DNA from: Burkholderia sp. GAS332
GTDB lineage: Bacteria > Pseudomonadota > Gammaproteobacteria > Burkholderiales > Burkholderiaceae
Assembly: GCA_900142905.1 (NCBI GenBank)
Contig: FSRV01000002.1
Coordinates: 2,108,001 to 2,172,000, forward strand
Length of the DNA stretch: 64,000 bases
Direction: 5' to 3'
Each line of letters begins with the position of its first letter. The first letter of the stretch is position 1. The position numbers and the translations under genes are program-made. Below the pieces are notes generated by a model. The model saw only the letters and a list, made by a program, of their open reading frames with translations. It was not told the DNA's origin and did not search any database. Of this stretch, positions 54,715-63,711 are shown piece after piece.

Positions 54715-57700
54715 TCAGTCGCCCTCACGTTGCGCGGACGGCGTGCTGGCAGGACCGCCACCGGAACCTCCGGGCGCAATCGGACCCGTTTCACCGCCCA
54801 CCGCCGGGCCGCCGCTTGCTCCCGGTGTCTTCTTGCTGCCGCTCTTTTCCGACATGGTCTCGAGCACGTAGAAGAACATCGGGATGAAGAACACCGCGAT
54901 CACTGTCGCGCCGAGCATGCCGCCGATCACACCGGTGCCGATCGAATGCCGGCTGTTGGCCGACGCGCCAAGCGCAATCGCCAGCGGCACGCAACCGAGA
55001 ATGAACGCGAGCGAGGTCATCACGATCGGCCGCAAGCGCTCGGTCGCCGCCGTGACCGCTGCGTCGTACACCGACTCGCCCGCTTCACGGTTGATCACCG
55101 CGAACTCGAAGATCAGAATCGCGTTCTTGGCGGCGAGCGCAACCAGCATCGTCAAACCGATCTGGAAGTACACGTCATTTTCAAGTCCGCGCAAAAGAAT
55201 CGCGAGCAATGCACCAAAGAGCGCAAACGGCACTGCCAGCAGCACGCCGAACGGCAGGCTCCACTTCTCGTATTGCGCGGCGAGAATCAGGAACACCATC
55301 ACGAGACCAAACACGAACACCAGCCCCGACGTGCCGCCCGATTGCCGCGCCTCGTAAGCCTCGCCGCTCCAGCCGACGCCATAGCCCGACGGCATCACCT
55401 GGTCGGCTACGTCCTCCAGCGCATTGATGACTTGCCCGGAGCTGTAGCCAGGCGCGCCATTCGCCGTGATCTTGACGGCCGGGAAATTGTTGAAACGCGT
55501 AATCAGATCCGGCCCGGTGACGTACTTCGAGGTCACCACCGCCTTCAACGGCACCATGTTGTTGGTCTTGCTGCGCACGTAAAGCTGGTTCAGATCCAGC
55601 GGCGACAGGCGGTACTGCGGCTCGGCCTGCAAGATGACCTGCCACAGCCTGCTCGAGCGGTTGAACTGCGAGACGTAGAGCGAGCCGAACATCGTCTGCA
55701 TCGCGCTATACACTTCTTCGATCGGCACGCCGAGCGTTTCCGACTTGTCGCGATCGACGTCGACCAGCAACTGTTGCGACGACGCATTGAAGGTGGACGT
55801 CACGCGCGCCAGTTCCGGCCGGCTTTTCGCCTTGGCAATGAAGTCGTCCACTACACCGGCCAACTGCGAGATGGTCGCATCGCCCTTGCTCTGAATCCAC
55901 ATCTCGGTGCCGCCCGTCGTGCCCAGGCCCGGAATCGAGGGTGGATTGACCGGCAGGATGATCCCTTCCTTCACCTTGGAGAGATTCTCGTAGGCGTCGA
56001 TCAACACCGCCTTCGCATTCTGGGTTTTGATGTTGGCGAACTTGTAGCGCTCGTCGAAACTTTTGAAACCGATGAAGAACGTGCTCGCGTTGTTCTTGTT
56101 CTGGCTGTCGAGCAGGCTGTAGCCGTCGACGGTCGTCACGCTGCTCACCGCAGCCTGCTTCATGAAGTAATCGGTGACCTTTTGCGACACGTCGCCGGTT
56201 CGATCGAGGCTCGCCGCGTCCGGCATGATGACGGCGCCGAGCAGGTAGCCCTGGTCTTCAGGCGGCAGGAACGACGTTGGGATGGTACGCATCATCACCA
56301 CCGCCAACGCGACCATGCCGACAAACAGCAACAGTGCGACCACGAAGCGTCTGATCACCAGTTTGACCGCGGACGTGTAGTGGTTCGTCATCTTCTCGAA
56401 GTTCCTGTCGAACCACTTGAAGAACCCTTTCTTCTCATGGTGGCCAGGCTTCAGCAGCAAGGCGGCCAGCGCCGGTGACAGCGTCAGTGCGACCACGCCG
56501 GAGAAAATGACCGAGATCGCGATGGTGATGGCGAACTGCTTGTACAACTGCCCCGTAATGCCGCCGAGAAAAGCCACCGGCACAAAAACCGCGCACAGCA
56601 CGAGCACGATCGCGACCACCGGGCCCGCCACCTCGTCCATCGCGCGCCTCGCGGCATCCTTCGGACTCAGCTTGTGGACATTCATATTCCGCTCGACATT
56701 CTCGATCACGACGATCGCGTCGTCCACCACGATGCCGATCGCCAGCACCATGCCGAATAGCGTCAGCATATTGATCGAGAAGCCGAGTGCGAGCATGCCC
56801 ATGAAGGTGCCCATGATCGAGACCGGCACCGCCAGAACCGGGATCAGCGTCGCGCGCAGGCTTTGCAGGAAGACGTACACCACAATCACCACGAGCACGA
56901 GCGCTTCAAAGAATGTGTGCACGACATCGGAGATCGACGCGCGCGTGAACTCGGTCGTGTCCATCGCAATGTCGTATTCCAGACCCTGTGGGAAGGTCTT
57001 TTTCATTTCTGCAAGCGTGGCACGCACCTGTTTGGACACGTCGAGCGCGTTCGCGCCAGGCTGCTGATACACCGCGATGACGGTGGCCGGCTTGCCCTGG
57101 AAGCGGCTGCGGATCGAGTAATCCTTCTGGCCCAGCGCGGCGCGGCCGATGTCCTTGAGACGCACGATGGCGGCATCGCCGTTGGCTGCCCGGATGATGA
57201 TGTTGTCGAACTCCGCAGGTTCACTCAGGCGGCCGGTCGTGGTGACGGCAAACGACTGCTCGACCGGCGCGCCGGTCGGCGATTGGCCGAGACGCCCTAC
57301 GGCGAATTGCTGGTTCTGGTTGGCGACCGCCCGCTGCACATCCCCCGCCGTGATACCGAGCTGTGCCATGCGGTCGGGTTTGAGCCAGATTCGCATCGCG
57401 TAATCCGGCGTACCGAAAATGGCCGATTGATTCGCACCGGGGATGCGCTTGAGCGCATCGAGCACGTAGATGTTCGCGTAGTTGGCGATATACGTCGCGT
57501 CGTAGCGCTCGCCCGGCGAATAGATGGCGATCACCATCATGAACGCCGACGACTTTTTCTGTACCTGAATGCCCTGCGACTGTACCGACGAAGGCAACTG
57601 CGGTAACGCGAGGTTCACGCGGTTCTGGACGTCCACCTGCGCCAGTTCCGGATTGGTGCCGATCTGGAAGTACGCGTTGACGGTCAGATTGCCCGTGGAT

Positions 57701-57954
57701 GAACTCGACGAGTTCATATAGATCATGTTGTCCGCGCCGTTCACCTGCTGTTCGATCGGTGCGGCCACGTTGTTGGCCACCACGTCGGCGCTCGCGCCGG
57801 GATAGTTGGCGGAAATCGTGATCTGCGGCGGGGTGACGTCCGGATACTGCGCGATCGGCAAATTGAACATCGCCACCGCGCCGCCGAGCGTGATGACAAT
57901 CGAAATCACCGACGCAAAAATCGGGCGGTCGATGCAGAAACGCGAGATATTCAT
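54715..57954 (-). CDS. RND efflux pump, HAE-1 family inner-membrane transporter
   Basis: 1079-aa AcrB/MexB-type proton antiporter with twelve spans and two large periplasmic loops. The N-terminus MNISRFCIDRPIFASVISI and the relay region GMVLAIGIVVDDAIVVIENVE (fourth span, with the essential Asp pair) are typical. The C-terminal tail of about 40 residues is Gly/Pro-rich. It expels drugs, solvents or detergent-like compounds via the adaptor and duct encoded beside it. AGGGGAG precedes the ATG. The specific substrate is not shown by sequence. Confidence 0.95.
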   Translation of the reverse strand: MNISRFCIDRPIFASVISIVITLGGAVAMFNLPIAQYPDVTPPQITISANYPGASADVVANNVAAPIEQQVNGADNMIYMNSSSSSTGNLTVNAYFQIGTNPELAQVDVQNRVNLALPQLPSSVQSQGIQVQKKSSAFMMVIAIYSPGERYDATYIANYANIYVLDALKRIPGANQSAIFGTPDYAMRIWLKPDRMAQLGITAGDVQRAVANQNQQFAVGRLGQSPTGAPVEQSFAVTTTGRLSEPAEFDNIIIRAANGDAAIVRLKDIGRAALGQKDYSIRSRFQGKPATVIAVYQQPGANALDVSKQVRATLAEMKKTFPQGLEYDIAMDTTEFTRASISDVVHTFFEALVLVVIVVYVFLQSLRATLIPVLAVPVSIMGTFMGMLALGFSINMLTLFGMVLAIGIVVDDAIVVIENVERNMNVHKLSPKDAARRAMDEVAGPVVAIVLVLCAVFVPVAFLGGITGQLYKQFAITIAISVIFSGVVALTLSPALAALLLKPGHHEKKGFFKWFDRNFEKMTNHYTSAVKLVIRRFVVALLLFVGMVALAVVMMRTIPTSFLPPEDQGYLLGAVIMPDAASLDRTGDVSQKVTDYFMKQAAVSSVTTVDGYSLLDSQNKNNASTFFIGFKSFDERYKFANIKTQNAKAVLIDAYENLSKVKEGIILPVNPPSIPGLGTTGGTEMWIQSKGDATISQLAGVVDDFIAKAKSRPELARVTSTFNASSQQLLVDVDRDKSETLGVPIEEVYSAMQTMFGSLYVSQFNRSSRLWQVILQAEPQYRLSPLDLNQLYVRSKTNNMVPLKAVVTSKYVTGPDLITRFNNFPAVKITANGAPGYSSGQVINALEDVADQVMPSGYGVGWSGEAYEARQSGGTSGLVFVFGLVMVFLILAAQYEKWSLPFGVLLAVPFALFGALLAILLRGLENDVYFQIGLTMLVALAAKNAILIFEFAVINREAGESVYDAAVTAATERLRPIVMTSLAFILGCVPLAIALGASANSRHSIGTGVIGGMLGATVIAVFFIPMFFYVLETMSEKSGSKKTPGASGGPAVGGETGPIAPGGSGGGPASTPSAQREGD

Positions 57955-57966
57955 GTCGCGCTCCCC

Positions 57967-59280
57967 TTATTGCGCGGCGGTCGTGGCAGTCGCGGCAGCC
58001 GTGGCGGTCGTAGCAGCCGGGTGCTCCTTCGAACTGCCATCGCCGCCCGCCGGCGCATTAAGCGCAGCGGGAGAAGCGGGCGTCGCAGGCGCAGCCGGCG
58101 ACGCGACGATTTTTAGCGGCACGTCGGCGCTCACGCGAATCGCACCGTCTACCACCACGCGCTCGCCCGGCTGCAGCCCGTCGGTGATGAACCAGTCGTC
58201 GCCATGCCACTCGCCCACTTCCACGACACGCTGATGCGCCTTGGAGTCATTGTCGACGACCCATACGAAGTGGCTTTTTGCCCCCTGCAAGACCGCTCGC
58301 TGCGGCACGAGAATCGCCTTGGGGCGGGAAGCACCGGACACGCGTGCGCGCACGAACTGGCCAGGACGCAACTGGCCTTGCGCATTCGCGAACGAGGCCC
58401 GCACCAGGAACGTGCCGGTCTCGGTGCTGAAGGCGGGATTGGTGAAACTGATATGACCGTGATTCGGAAACTCCGTGCCGTCCGCCATGATGAGCGTCAC
58501 TTCGAAGTCCTCATTGGGCGGGAACCGCAACCGGCCGGCGGTCACCTCATCACGGTACTTCAGCAACTCATTTTCCGAAATGCTGAAGTTGACCCACATC
58601 GGATCCAGTTGATAGACATACGTCAGTAAGCCCGCGGCCGAGGCGGTGACAAAGCTGCCGTCCTGTTGCCTCGCGAAGCTGGATAAGCCGGTGAGCGGCG
58701 ACTTGATCGTCGTATAGCTGAGATTCAACTGCGCGGTTTGCACCTGGCCAAGTGCGGCGAACACCGCGGCTTCAGCCTGCTTCTCGTTGCCGGTGGCGTC
58801 GTCGAGATCCTTCTGGCTCAATGCATTCTGTTTGGCGAGCGGAATCACCCGGGCGAGATTCGCCTTCGCAACCGTTAAGCGCGCCTGCTGCTGTGCGAGC
58901 TGGCCTTTGGCCGTTTGCAACGCGGCGTCGAAGGGCTTCGGGTCCATCTGGAAGAGGGTTTGTCCTGCGTGAACCATTTGCCCTTCGGTATAGAGCCGCT
59001 TGTCGAGAAAGCCGTCCACCCGCGCGCGAATCTCGACTTCGCGGGAACTCTGCGTTTGCGCGGTGAATTCGAAATCGACGGGTGTGTCGCGCTGCGTGAC
59101 CTGCATCACGGTCACCTCGGCCACACCCGCCGCCGGCAGGGCCGCCGGCTTGTGGCAGGCCGAGAGGCACAGCACCAACGTGATGCAATAGCCAAGCCGG
59201 CGCGATAGCGCATTCACCCGCGCAACTTCTCGACCCCATGCAAACCGTTCCATATAAGCGCTCAGGTTGGTAAGTTTCAT
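57967..59280 (-). CDS. RND efflux periplasmic adaptor lipoprotein
   Basis: 437-aa membrane-fusion protein (AcrA/MexA type). The likely lipobox is LCLSACHK near residue 42. A lipoyl-like half (EVEIRARVDGFLDKRLYTEG) follows, then a helical hairpin (AALQTAKGQLAQQQARLTVAKANL), the second lipoyl half and a beta-barrel region (GTFLVRASFANAQGQLRPGQF). An Ala/Thr-rich tail ends the protein. It lies 12 bp before the RND gene. The ATG at 59280 follows AGGTGA; an ATG at 59253 is possible. Confidence 0.93.
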   Translation of the reverse strand: MKLTNLSAYMERFAWGREVARVNALSRRLGYCITLVLCLSACHKPAALPAAGVAEVTVMQVTQRDTPVDFEFTAQTQSSREVEIRARVDGFLDKRLYTEGQMVHAGQTLFQMDPKPFDAALQTAKGQLAQQQARLTVAKANLARVIPLAKQNALSQKDLDDATGNEKQAEAAVFAALGQVQTAQLNLSYTTIKSPLTGLSSFARQQDGSFVTASAAGLLTYVYQLDPMWVNFSISENELLKYRDEVTAGRLRFPPNEDFEVTLIMADGTEFPNHGHISFTNPAFSTETGTFLVRASFANAQGQLRPGQFVRARVSGASRPKAILVPQRAVLQGAKSHFVWVVDNDSKAHQRVVEVGEWHGDDWFITDGLQPGERVVVDGAIRVSADVPLKIVASPAAPATPASPAALNAPAGGDGSSKEHPAATTATAAATATTAAQ

Positions 59281-59297
59281 CGGGTCACCTGCCGCAG

Positions 59298-59696
59298 CTA
59301 ATTAGGTGTGCAGTCGCCGAACAACACCAGGGTGTCTTCGTGATTGACCAGGGTAATCGTCATGGACCCCCGCTGCTTGTCGAGCGCGAGCGTCCACGCG
59401 TAACCCAGTTCGGTGCCTTGCAGAAGGATTTGCGTCGGGTCGTTATCCATGAGGCGGATTGCCGTGGTTCGTTGTGTTCCGACGATCGTCTTTTTCGCAA
59501 AATCGATGCGCAGAAATTGCGGCGCGCCGGCCTCCGCGGGCAGCCCGCGCAGGCAGGTCTCGCCCGCAGCGCAGTCATGCGCGTCAACGGTGGCGCACAG
59601 CAGTGGCTTGCTGCCGTCGAAATCCGCCGCAAGCGTCAGGCTCGAACCCACGCAGAGGATCAGTGCAAGCGTCAGACATGGCAATTTGAGTTTCAT
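59298..59696 (-). CDS. secreted protein of unknown function at head of the RND-Pqi run
   Basis: 132-aa protein with a signal peptide (CLTLALILCVGSSLTLAA) and a compact mature domain with four Cys (LLCATVDAHDCAAGETCLRG, FGDCTPN). The remainder looks beta-rich (FLRIDFAKKTIVG, YAWTLALDKQRGSMTITLV). It ends 17 bp before the adaptor gene, so it is probably cotranscribed with the pump. GAGG precedes the ATG. No family was recognised. Confidence 0.7.
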   Translation of the reverse strand: MKLKLPCLTLALILCVGSSLTLAADFDGSKPLLCATVDAHDCAAGETCLRGLPAEAGAPQFLRIDFAKKTIVGTQRTTAIRLMDNDPTQILLQGTELGYAWTLALDKQRGSMTITLVNHEDTLVLFGDCTPN

Positions 59697-59723
59697 GACC
59701 GCCTCTTCCGTTACCCGCGATGG

Positions 59724-60200
59724 CTACTGGATGGTGTACCCGCGGCCGCTCATACACGCCGCCACCGCGCGGTTGAAAGTGGCCAATTGCTGTGAGGTCT
59801 GCTGTTGGTTTGCCTGCGTCTGCTCCGCAGCCGCCTGCTGGTTGCGCCGTATGCGCATGCCGCCCGCCGCGGTGCCGGTGACCGCGCCTATCGCCGCGCC
59901 CTTCCCGGCATCACCCGCGATCGCGCCTACTGCGGCACCCAACGCGGCACCTCCCGCGGCGCCTCGCAGCCGCTCACCCTGCGGCTGCGGCACACCCGGT
60001 TGGGTCGCGCCCTGCTGCGCGAGCGCGACCGGATCCACGCCCGTTGTTTGCGTCGCCCACCCGCGGCACTCCGTCGTATCTTTCTGCTGCAACTGCGGAC
60101 TTTGACCTTTTGCCGGGTAGATGATCGGCTGCTGAGCCTCTGTCGCGGCCGCCAGCAAGAGGGCGCTAAGCCCTATTGCGATTCGTATCGTGCGTTGCAT
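59724..60200 (-). CDS. glycine-zipper (YMGG-like) secreted protein
   Basis: 158 aa. Signal peptide (IAIGLSALLLAAATEA), then a Gln/Pro-rich segment with ECRGWATQTTGVDP, then a glycine-zipper stretch GAAGGAALGAAVGAIAGDAG followed by GKGAAIGAVTGTAAGGM. A Gln-rich helix and the ending AVAACMSGRGYTIQ complete it. It is probably an outer-membrane or periplasm-associated protein. It lies 27 bp before the 132-aa secreted protein gene and may be the first gene of that transcript. GGGAG precedes the ATG. Confidence 0.8.
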   Translation of the reverse strand: MQRTIRIAIGLSALLLAAATEAQQPIIYPAKGQSPQLQQKDTTECRGWATQTTGVDPVALAQQGATQPGVPQPQGERLRGAAGGAALGAAVGAIAGDAGKGAAIGAVTGTAAGGMRIRRNQQAAAEQTQANQQQTSQQLATFNRAVAACMSGRGYTIQ

Positions 60201-60300
60201 GGCTCGGGGTCTCCCACACTCTCAGGATCCGCACGCCCGCCGAAACACGTAGCGAGCATTTGCTGCAAATAGATGGCTTGCCGCGTTCAATCAACTTGCA

Positions 60301-60876
60301 TTAGCGGCTGAGTCGGGTGATCTTCGAACCCTGCAATCCCAAGCCGGCCATTAACCCTTGCTGGTTGAAGATAAACGCATAAATATCGGACTGAAGCGTC
60401 GCGGTGGTCATCGACTTGGCCATCCCCGCATCGACGACTACAACGCTTGGGCCCATGCCAACCTCGAAACCCGGGGTCGTTTTAAGATTCTGTAGAGCGG
60501 AGTCGCTCATCAGGAACATGGCGTACGCGAATGTCTGGACGCCGGCCTGCAGGCCATATGAAACAGCCGTGGTCGCGTAATAGCCCGTGACCTTGCCGCT
60601 CTCGATCAGCACACCCTCGCCATGGTGTGCACCGACCAGAAAGCCCGCCTTCGTCACATCCGGAAACACGAGAATGCCCTTGGCCGACTGCCCGAGTTCC
60701 TGCGCTTTCGGCGTGTCCGCATACAGACTCTGAAGCGCCGCTGCCGCTTCCTTATCCATCTCGGGATCCCCGCTCGCAGCGGGGCCGGAAGACATCGGTT
60801 GGGTTGAGCAAGCCGTTGTGAGCGCAGTAACCGCGAGGACCGACGCTATAGTCATTGCGCGAATGTACTTAATCAT
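60301..60876 (-). CDS. SYLF/Ysc84-domain lipoprotein
   Basis: 191-aa lipoprotein (lipobox ALTTACS near residue 21). The rest is a SYLF domain: AKGILVFPDVTKAGFLVGAHHGEGVLI, ATTAVSYGLQAGVQTFAYAMFLMS, GPSVVVVDAGMAKSMTT and SDIYAFIFNQQGLMAGLGLQGSKITRL. SYLF domains bind phosphoinositides in eukaryotes; the bacterial role is unknown. CGGAG precedes the ATG. A TTGGACC-type palindrome lies 111 bp upstream of the start, suggesting co-regulation with the two-component genes. Confidence 0.88.
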   Translation of the reverse strand: MIKYIRAMTIASVLAVTALTTACSTQPMSSGPAASGDPEMDKEAAAALQSLYADTPKAQELGQSAKGILVFPDVTKAGFLVGAHHGEGVLIESGKVTGYYATTAVSYGLQAGVQTFAYAMFLMSDSALQNLKTTPGFEVGMGPSVVVVDAGMAKSMTTATLQSDIYAFIFNQQGLMAGLGLQGSKITRLSR

Positions 60877-60986
60877 GATGCGAACTCCGTTTTGAGAAGC
60901 GGTTATTGATTAGTCCCGCGATCTGGCTGTTCCTCGAGATGCGGTCCGATAGAACCCATGTTGGTCTCGACCTGAATCAAAGACAA

Positions 60987-61002
60987 TTGGACCTTGGTCC
61001 AA
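60987..61002. promoter_or_regulatory. 16-bp palindrome TTGGACC-TT-GGTCCAA, copy 1
   Basis: Seven-base arms around a two-base centre. It lies 111 bp upstream of the SYLF lipoprotein start, between that gene and the response-regulator gene. It is identical to copy 2 and the reverse complement of copy 3. Confidence 0.8.
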
Positions 61003-61027
61003 CATCGCGACCACTCGCCTCGCCCCG

Positions 61028-61414
61028 CTATGGCTGCGTGCCTTGCCCGAGCGCCGCTCGCACAGTCTTGACAAAGAGCTCGTCGTTGAATGGTTTGCGC
61101 AAATACGCCACGGCGCCCTCCGCCAGCGCCTTTTCCCGCACGCCGATCTCGTCGTGGGCCGTGATGAAAACGATAGGCAAGCCACTGCCGGCCAGTCGTC
61201 GCTGGACTTCCAGTCCGTTCATACCGGGCATCTGGACATCGAGAATCAGGCAATCGGGACGATACGAGGGCATGGACGTCAGCGTGTCCAGAAACTCATT
61301 GCCGCTCGCAAACGTATCGGCCGTTATCCCGATCGACCGCAATAGTCGCTTAATAGCCCGGCTTACCGATTCATCGTCATCGACGACGACAACGAATGGT
61401 TTGGGTTTTTTCAT
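61028..61414 (-). CDS. single-domain response regulator (receiver only)
   Basis: 128-aa CheY-like receiver. Acidic pocket VVVDDDESV near residue 10, phospho-acceptor Asp in LILDVQMPGMNG, switch Thr in VFITAHDE and Lys in YLRKPFND are all present. It resembles the receiver of FixJ-type regulators, but the stop at 61028 leaves no room for a DNA-binding domain, and no shifted remnant is visible downstream. It probably relays phosphate or binds a partner. The kinase gene lies 161 bp upstream in the same direction. Confidence 0.92.
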   Translation of the reverse strand: MKKPKPFVVVVDDDESVSRAIKRLLRSIGITADTFASGNEFLDTLTSMPSYRPDCLILDVQMPGMNGLEVQRRLAGSGLPIVFITAHDEIGVREKALAEGAVAYLRKPFNDELFVKTVRAALGQGTQP

Positions 61415-61496
61415 CGAAGGTTGTCCGGTGTTCGGGAATGCGCGGCTAACTGCACTCCCCAGATAGCAGGCTACTGGTCAGATAAAAATATTGATA

Positions 61497-61512
61497 TTGG
61501 ACCTTGGTCCAA
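61497..61512. promoter_or_regulatory. 16-bp palindrome TTGGACC-TT-GGTCCAA, copy 2
   Basis: Exact second copy, 83 bp upstream of the response-regulator start and just past the kinase gene end. It probably controls an internal promoter for the response-regulator gene. Confidence 0.8.
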
Positions 61513-61575
61513 GGTGGACTCCGTCAAGCAGACAACCCACCCGGACAGCGGGTTGTTCGCGCAGGATTGCCATGC

Positions 61576-63144
61576 TCAGCGTGGCGTGCCGGATTCGCCC
61601 GCCGTACCCTCGACGGGCAATGTGACGTAGAACGTCGCGCCGCGATCGCTGTTGTTTTCGGCCCAGATTCGCCCGCGGTGCATGTCGACGATAGAGCGGC
61701 TAATCGACAATCCCAGACCGAGCCCTTGTGGCTTTGATGTAAAGAACGGTTTAAAGATGGTATCGAGCCTGTCGGACGTCAGTCCGTGGCCGCGATCACG
61801 CACGGCGATGCGCATCATCCCAGGTCCGTCGGGCTCAAGCGCCACAGAGACCACGCGCTCAACCGGCGGCACGTTGCTCATCGCATCGAACGCGTTCAGC
61901 AGAAGGTTGAGTATCACCTGCTGCAACTGCACCCTGTCGCCGCGCACGGACGGCAGATGATCGCCATCGATATCGAGCGTCACGCGCATTCCGCGCACGA
62001 TCGCATCGCTGTGCACGAGTGGGATGACTTCGCGAATCACGTCCGCGAGCTGGAGCGGCGCGACTTCCAGATCGCCCTTTTTGACGACCGCACGAATTCT
62101 CCGAATCACTTCGCTCGCGCGGTAGTCATCCAGGACAATATCGTTCATGATCTCTCGAACTTCGCCGAGATCGATATCGTCAACGGCCAAAAAACGCTGT
62201 GCGGCCTGTACGTTGCTCAGGATTGCGGTAAGCGGCTGATTTAATTCGTGGGCGAGCGACGAGGCCAGCTCGCCCATCGTGGACACGCGCGTCAGATGCG
62301 CCAGGTCCTGGCGGTTACGGTCTAACTCGTATCGATCAGTCGTATCAATGACGAACGCAAGCGTGACGCTATCGTCGCCAAAATTAAATTCATTTATTCC
62401 AATTTCAACGCGAAACTCAGTGCCGCCCTTGCGCCTTGCGGGCATCTCATGCAGTTGCGTTATGTCGTGAGATAACGGTAGCGTGGACGCAACTGCCCAA
62501 ATGGGATTATTGCTATCGAATCGTAGATCGGGCACGAGCAATTCAATAGGTTTCCCGATCAACTCATCGCATTCGTACCCAAAGAGCTTTGCAGATTGCG
62601 GATTAACCGCCACCATCGACCCTCGCTCTCCCAGCATCAGGATAGCGAAGGGCAAGCGCGCCAGCGTCTCGCGAAAGTAACGCATGGCACTTTGTCGACC
62701 AGGCACAACGGCGCAAGTATCCTGAAACGCCGTTCGGCGTCCGTCTCTGTCATGTTCATGTGCATATGCCTGCGGGCCAATCGTCCTCGCGAGAGCAGTC
62801 CAATGCAGTTTCGCTTCAATAGGACGCCTCGGGCGTGATACGCCGTCACCGCTCCCCCGCGCGCCAGAACCGTCTGCAACGCTACCGTTCGTCGAGCGTG
62901 ATTCTCCTGACGGACCTGCTTTCGTCACGGACTCAAGAGAACCGCTGTCATTGGCCATCGCCGGCACACTTGCGAACACCGCCCGCAGGCCTGCCACGAC
63001 GAATTCGACGTAACGCGCCATAACGCCTGGCGGTTTTATGCTAGCGTCCAATGTCGCAATTCGCGGCCGTCTGGCCAGCGCGATAAGCAACCCAAAGATA
63101 ACGGCGGCTTCCAAAACCAGAATGGCTGGCATGACGATGCTCAT
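61576..63144 (-). CDS. PAS-containing sensor histidine kinase (FixL-like)
   Basis: About 522 aa. One N-terminal membrane span (VMPAILVLEAAVIFGLLIAL), a variable Ser/Gly-rich linker to about residue 150, a PAS domain (FAILMLGERGSMVAVNPQSA, then LFGYECDELIGKPIELLVP) and a kinase core. H-box SSLAHELNQPLTAILSNVQAA, N-box QVILNLLLNAFDAMSNV, G1 VRDRGHGL, and F/G2 FKPFFTSKPQGLGLGLSISR are all intact. There is no obvious heme His, so oxygen sensing is not implied. The ATG at 63144 follows GAGAGAG; a GTG at 63171 is also possible. Confidence 0.92.
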   Translation of the reverse strand: MSIVMPAILVLEAAVIFGLLIALARRPRIATLDASIKPPGVMARYVEFVVAGLRAVFASVPAMANDSGSLESVTKAGPSGESRSTNGSVADGSGARGSGDGVSRPRRPIEAKLHWTALARTIGPQAYAHEHDRDGRRTAFQDTCAVVPGRQSAMRYFRETLARLPFAILMLGERGSMVAVNPQSAKLFGYECDELIGKPIELLVPDLRFDSNNPIWAVASTLPLSHDITQLHEMPARRKGGTEFRVEIGINEFNFGDDSVTLAFVIDTTDRYELDRNRQDLAHLTRVSTMGELASSLAHELNQPLTAILSNVQAAQRFLAVDDIDLGEVREIMNDIVLDDYRASEVIRRIRAVVKKGDLEVAPLQLADVIREVIPLVHSDAIVRGMRVTLDIDGDHLPSVRGDRVQLQQVILNLLLNAFDAMSNVPPVERVVSVALEPDGPGMMRIAVRDRGHGLTSDRLDTIFKPFFTSKPQGLGLGLSISRSIVDMHRGRIWAENNSDRGATFYVTLPVEGTAGESGTPR

Positions 63145-63711
63145 AGCCAAACTCTCTCTCAAACTGGACACGAGCGCTGCAAATCGGGCGGAATAACCGG
63201 AGAATCACCGTATCGAACCAGAACAGAACTGTAAAGAATGCTAGTACGTGGGTATCCAATAGTAAACGCCATGCGCGTCTTTTCATGCACGCACTGTCAA
63301 CCCGTCGCACCGCAAATGTACCGATCAGACCCGCATCCACTTTCTATTGCGCCGCGTCACGCTTACTCTGGATTTCTTAAAATTCGCTTTACTCTCATCG
63401 CAACCCGGCCACGATAATTGCGCTGCAAATTGCGGGCACCCCGCGCAACGTTTGATAAATTCTGAAGCATCCTCCAAATCCCGGCCATTCCCCATCGCTC
63501 ATCCCGAAGCTCGGTCGCCGGGGGGCGCCGCCCTGCATTGGACCAAGGTCCAATTGCATGCTCGCGATGGTGAATCTACCTTTCTAGGACTACTACACCG
63601 ACGGCCAGTGTGACCCTGCCGTCAGGACCAGGCGGTGCCGGCCGCTTCGTTTTCCGTCCGTAGCTCCGGTCACGCTGCGCCAGTGTCACTGAGGCGTGCC
63701 AGGAGAGAACC
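63145..63711. other. divergent promoter region before kinase and secreted-protein genes
   Basis: About 570 bp that hold the promoters of both flanking genes. An AT-richer stretch lies at 63180-63480. The only clear structural element is palindrome copy 3 at 63538-63553. One open frame at 63347-63613 lacks a ribosome site. Confidence 0.35.
63538..63553. promoter_or_regulatory. 16-bp palindrome TTGGACC-AA-GGTCCAA, copy 3
   Basis: Reverse complement of copies 1 and 2. It is 159 bp upstream of the start of the rightward secreted-protein gene and 394 bp upstream of the kinase start, so it more likely serves the former. Confidence 0.8.

Noticed and set aside
54712..56478. 588-aa rightward open frame
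   Set aside because: Antisense to the RND transporter gene; no recognisable domain.
59724..60200. gene fused or in frame with the SYLF lipoprotein as one envelope operon
   Set aside because: A 100-bp gap separates them, and the palindrome lies only upstream of the SYLF gene; co-transcription is not supported by the sequence.
63347..63613. 88-aa open frame in the kinase/secreted-protein gap
   Set aside because: No ribosome site, no domain, and it runs through the palindrome that looks regulatory.
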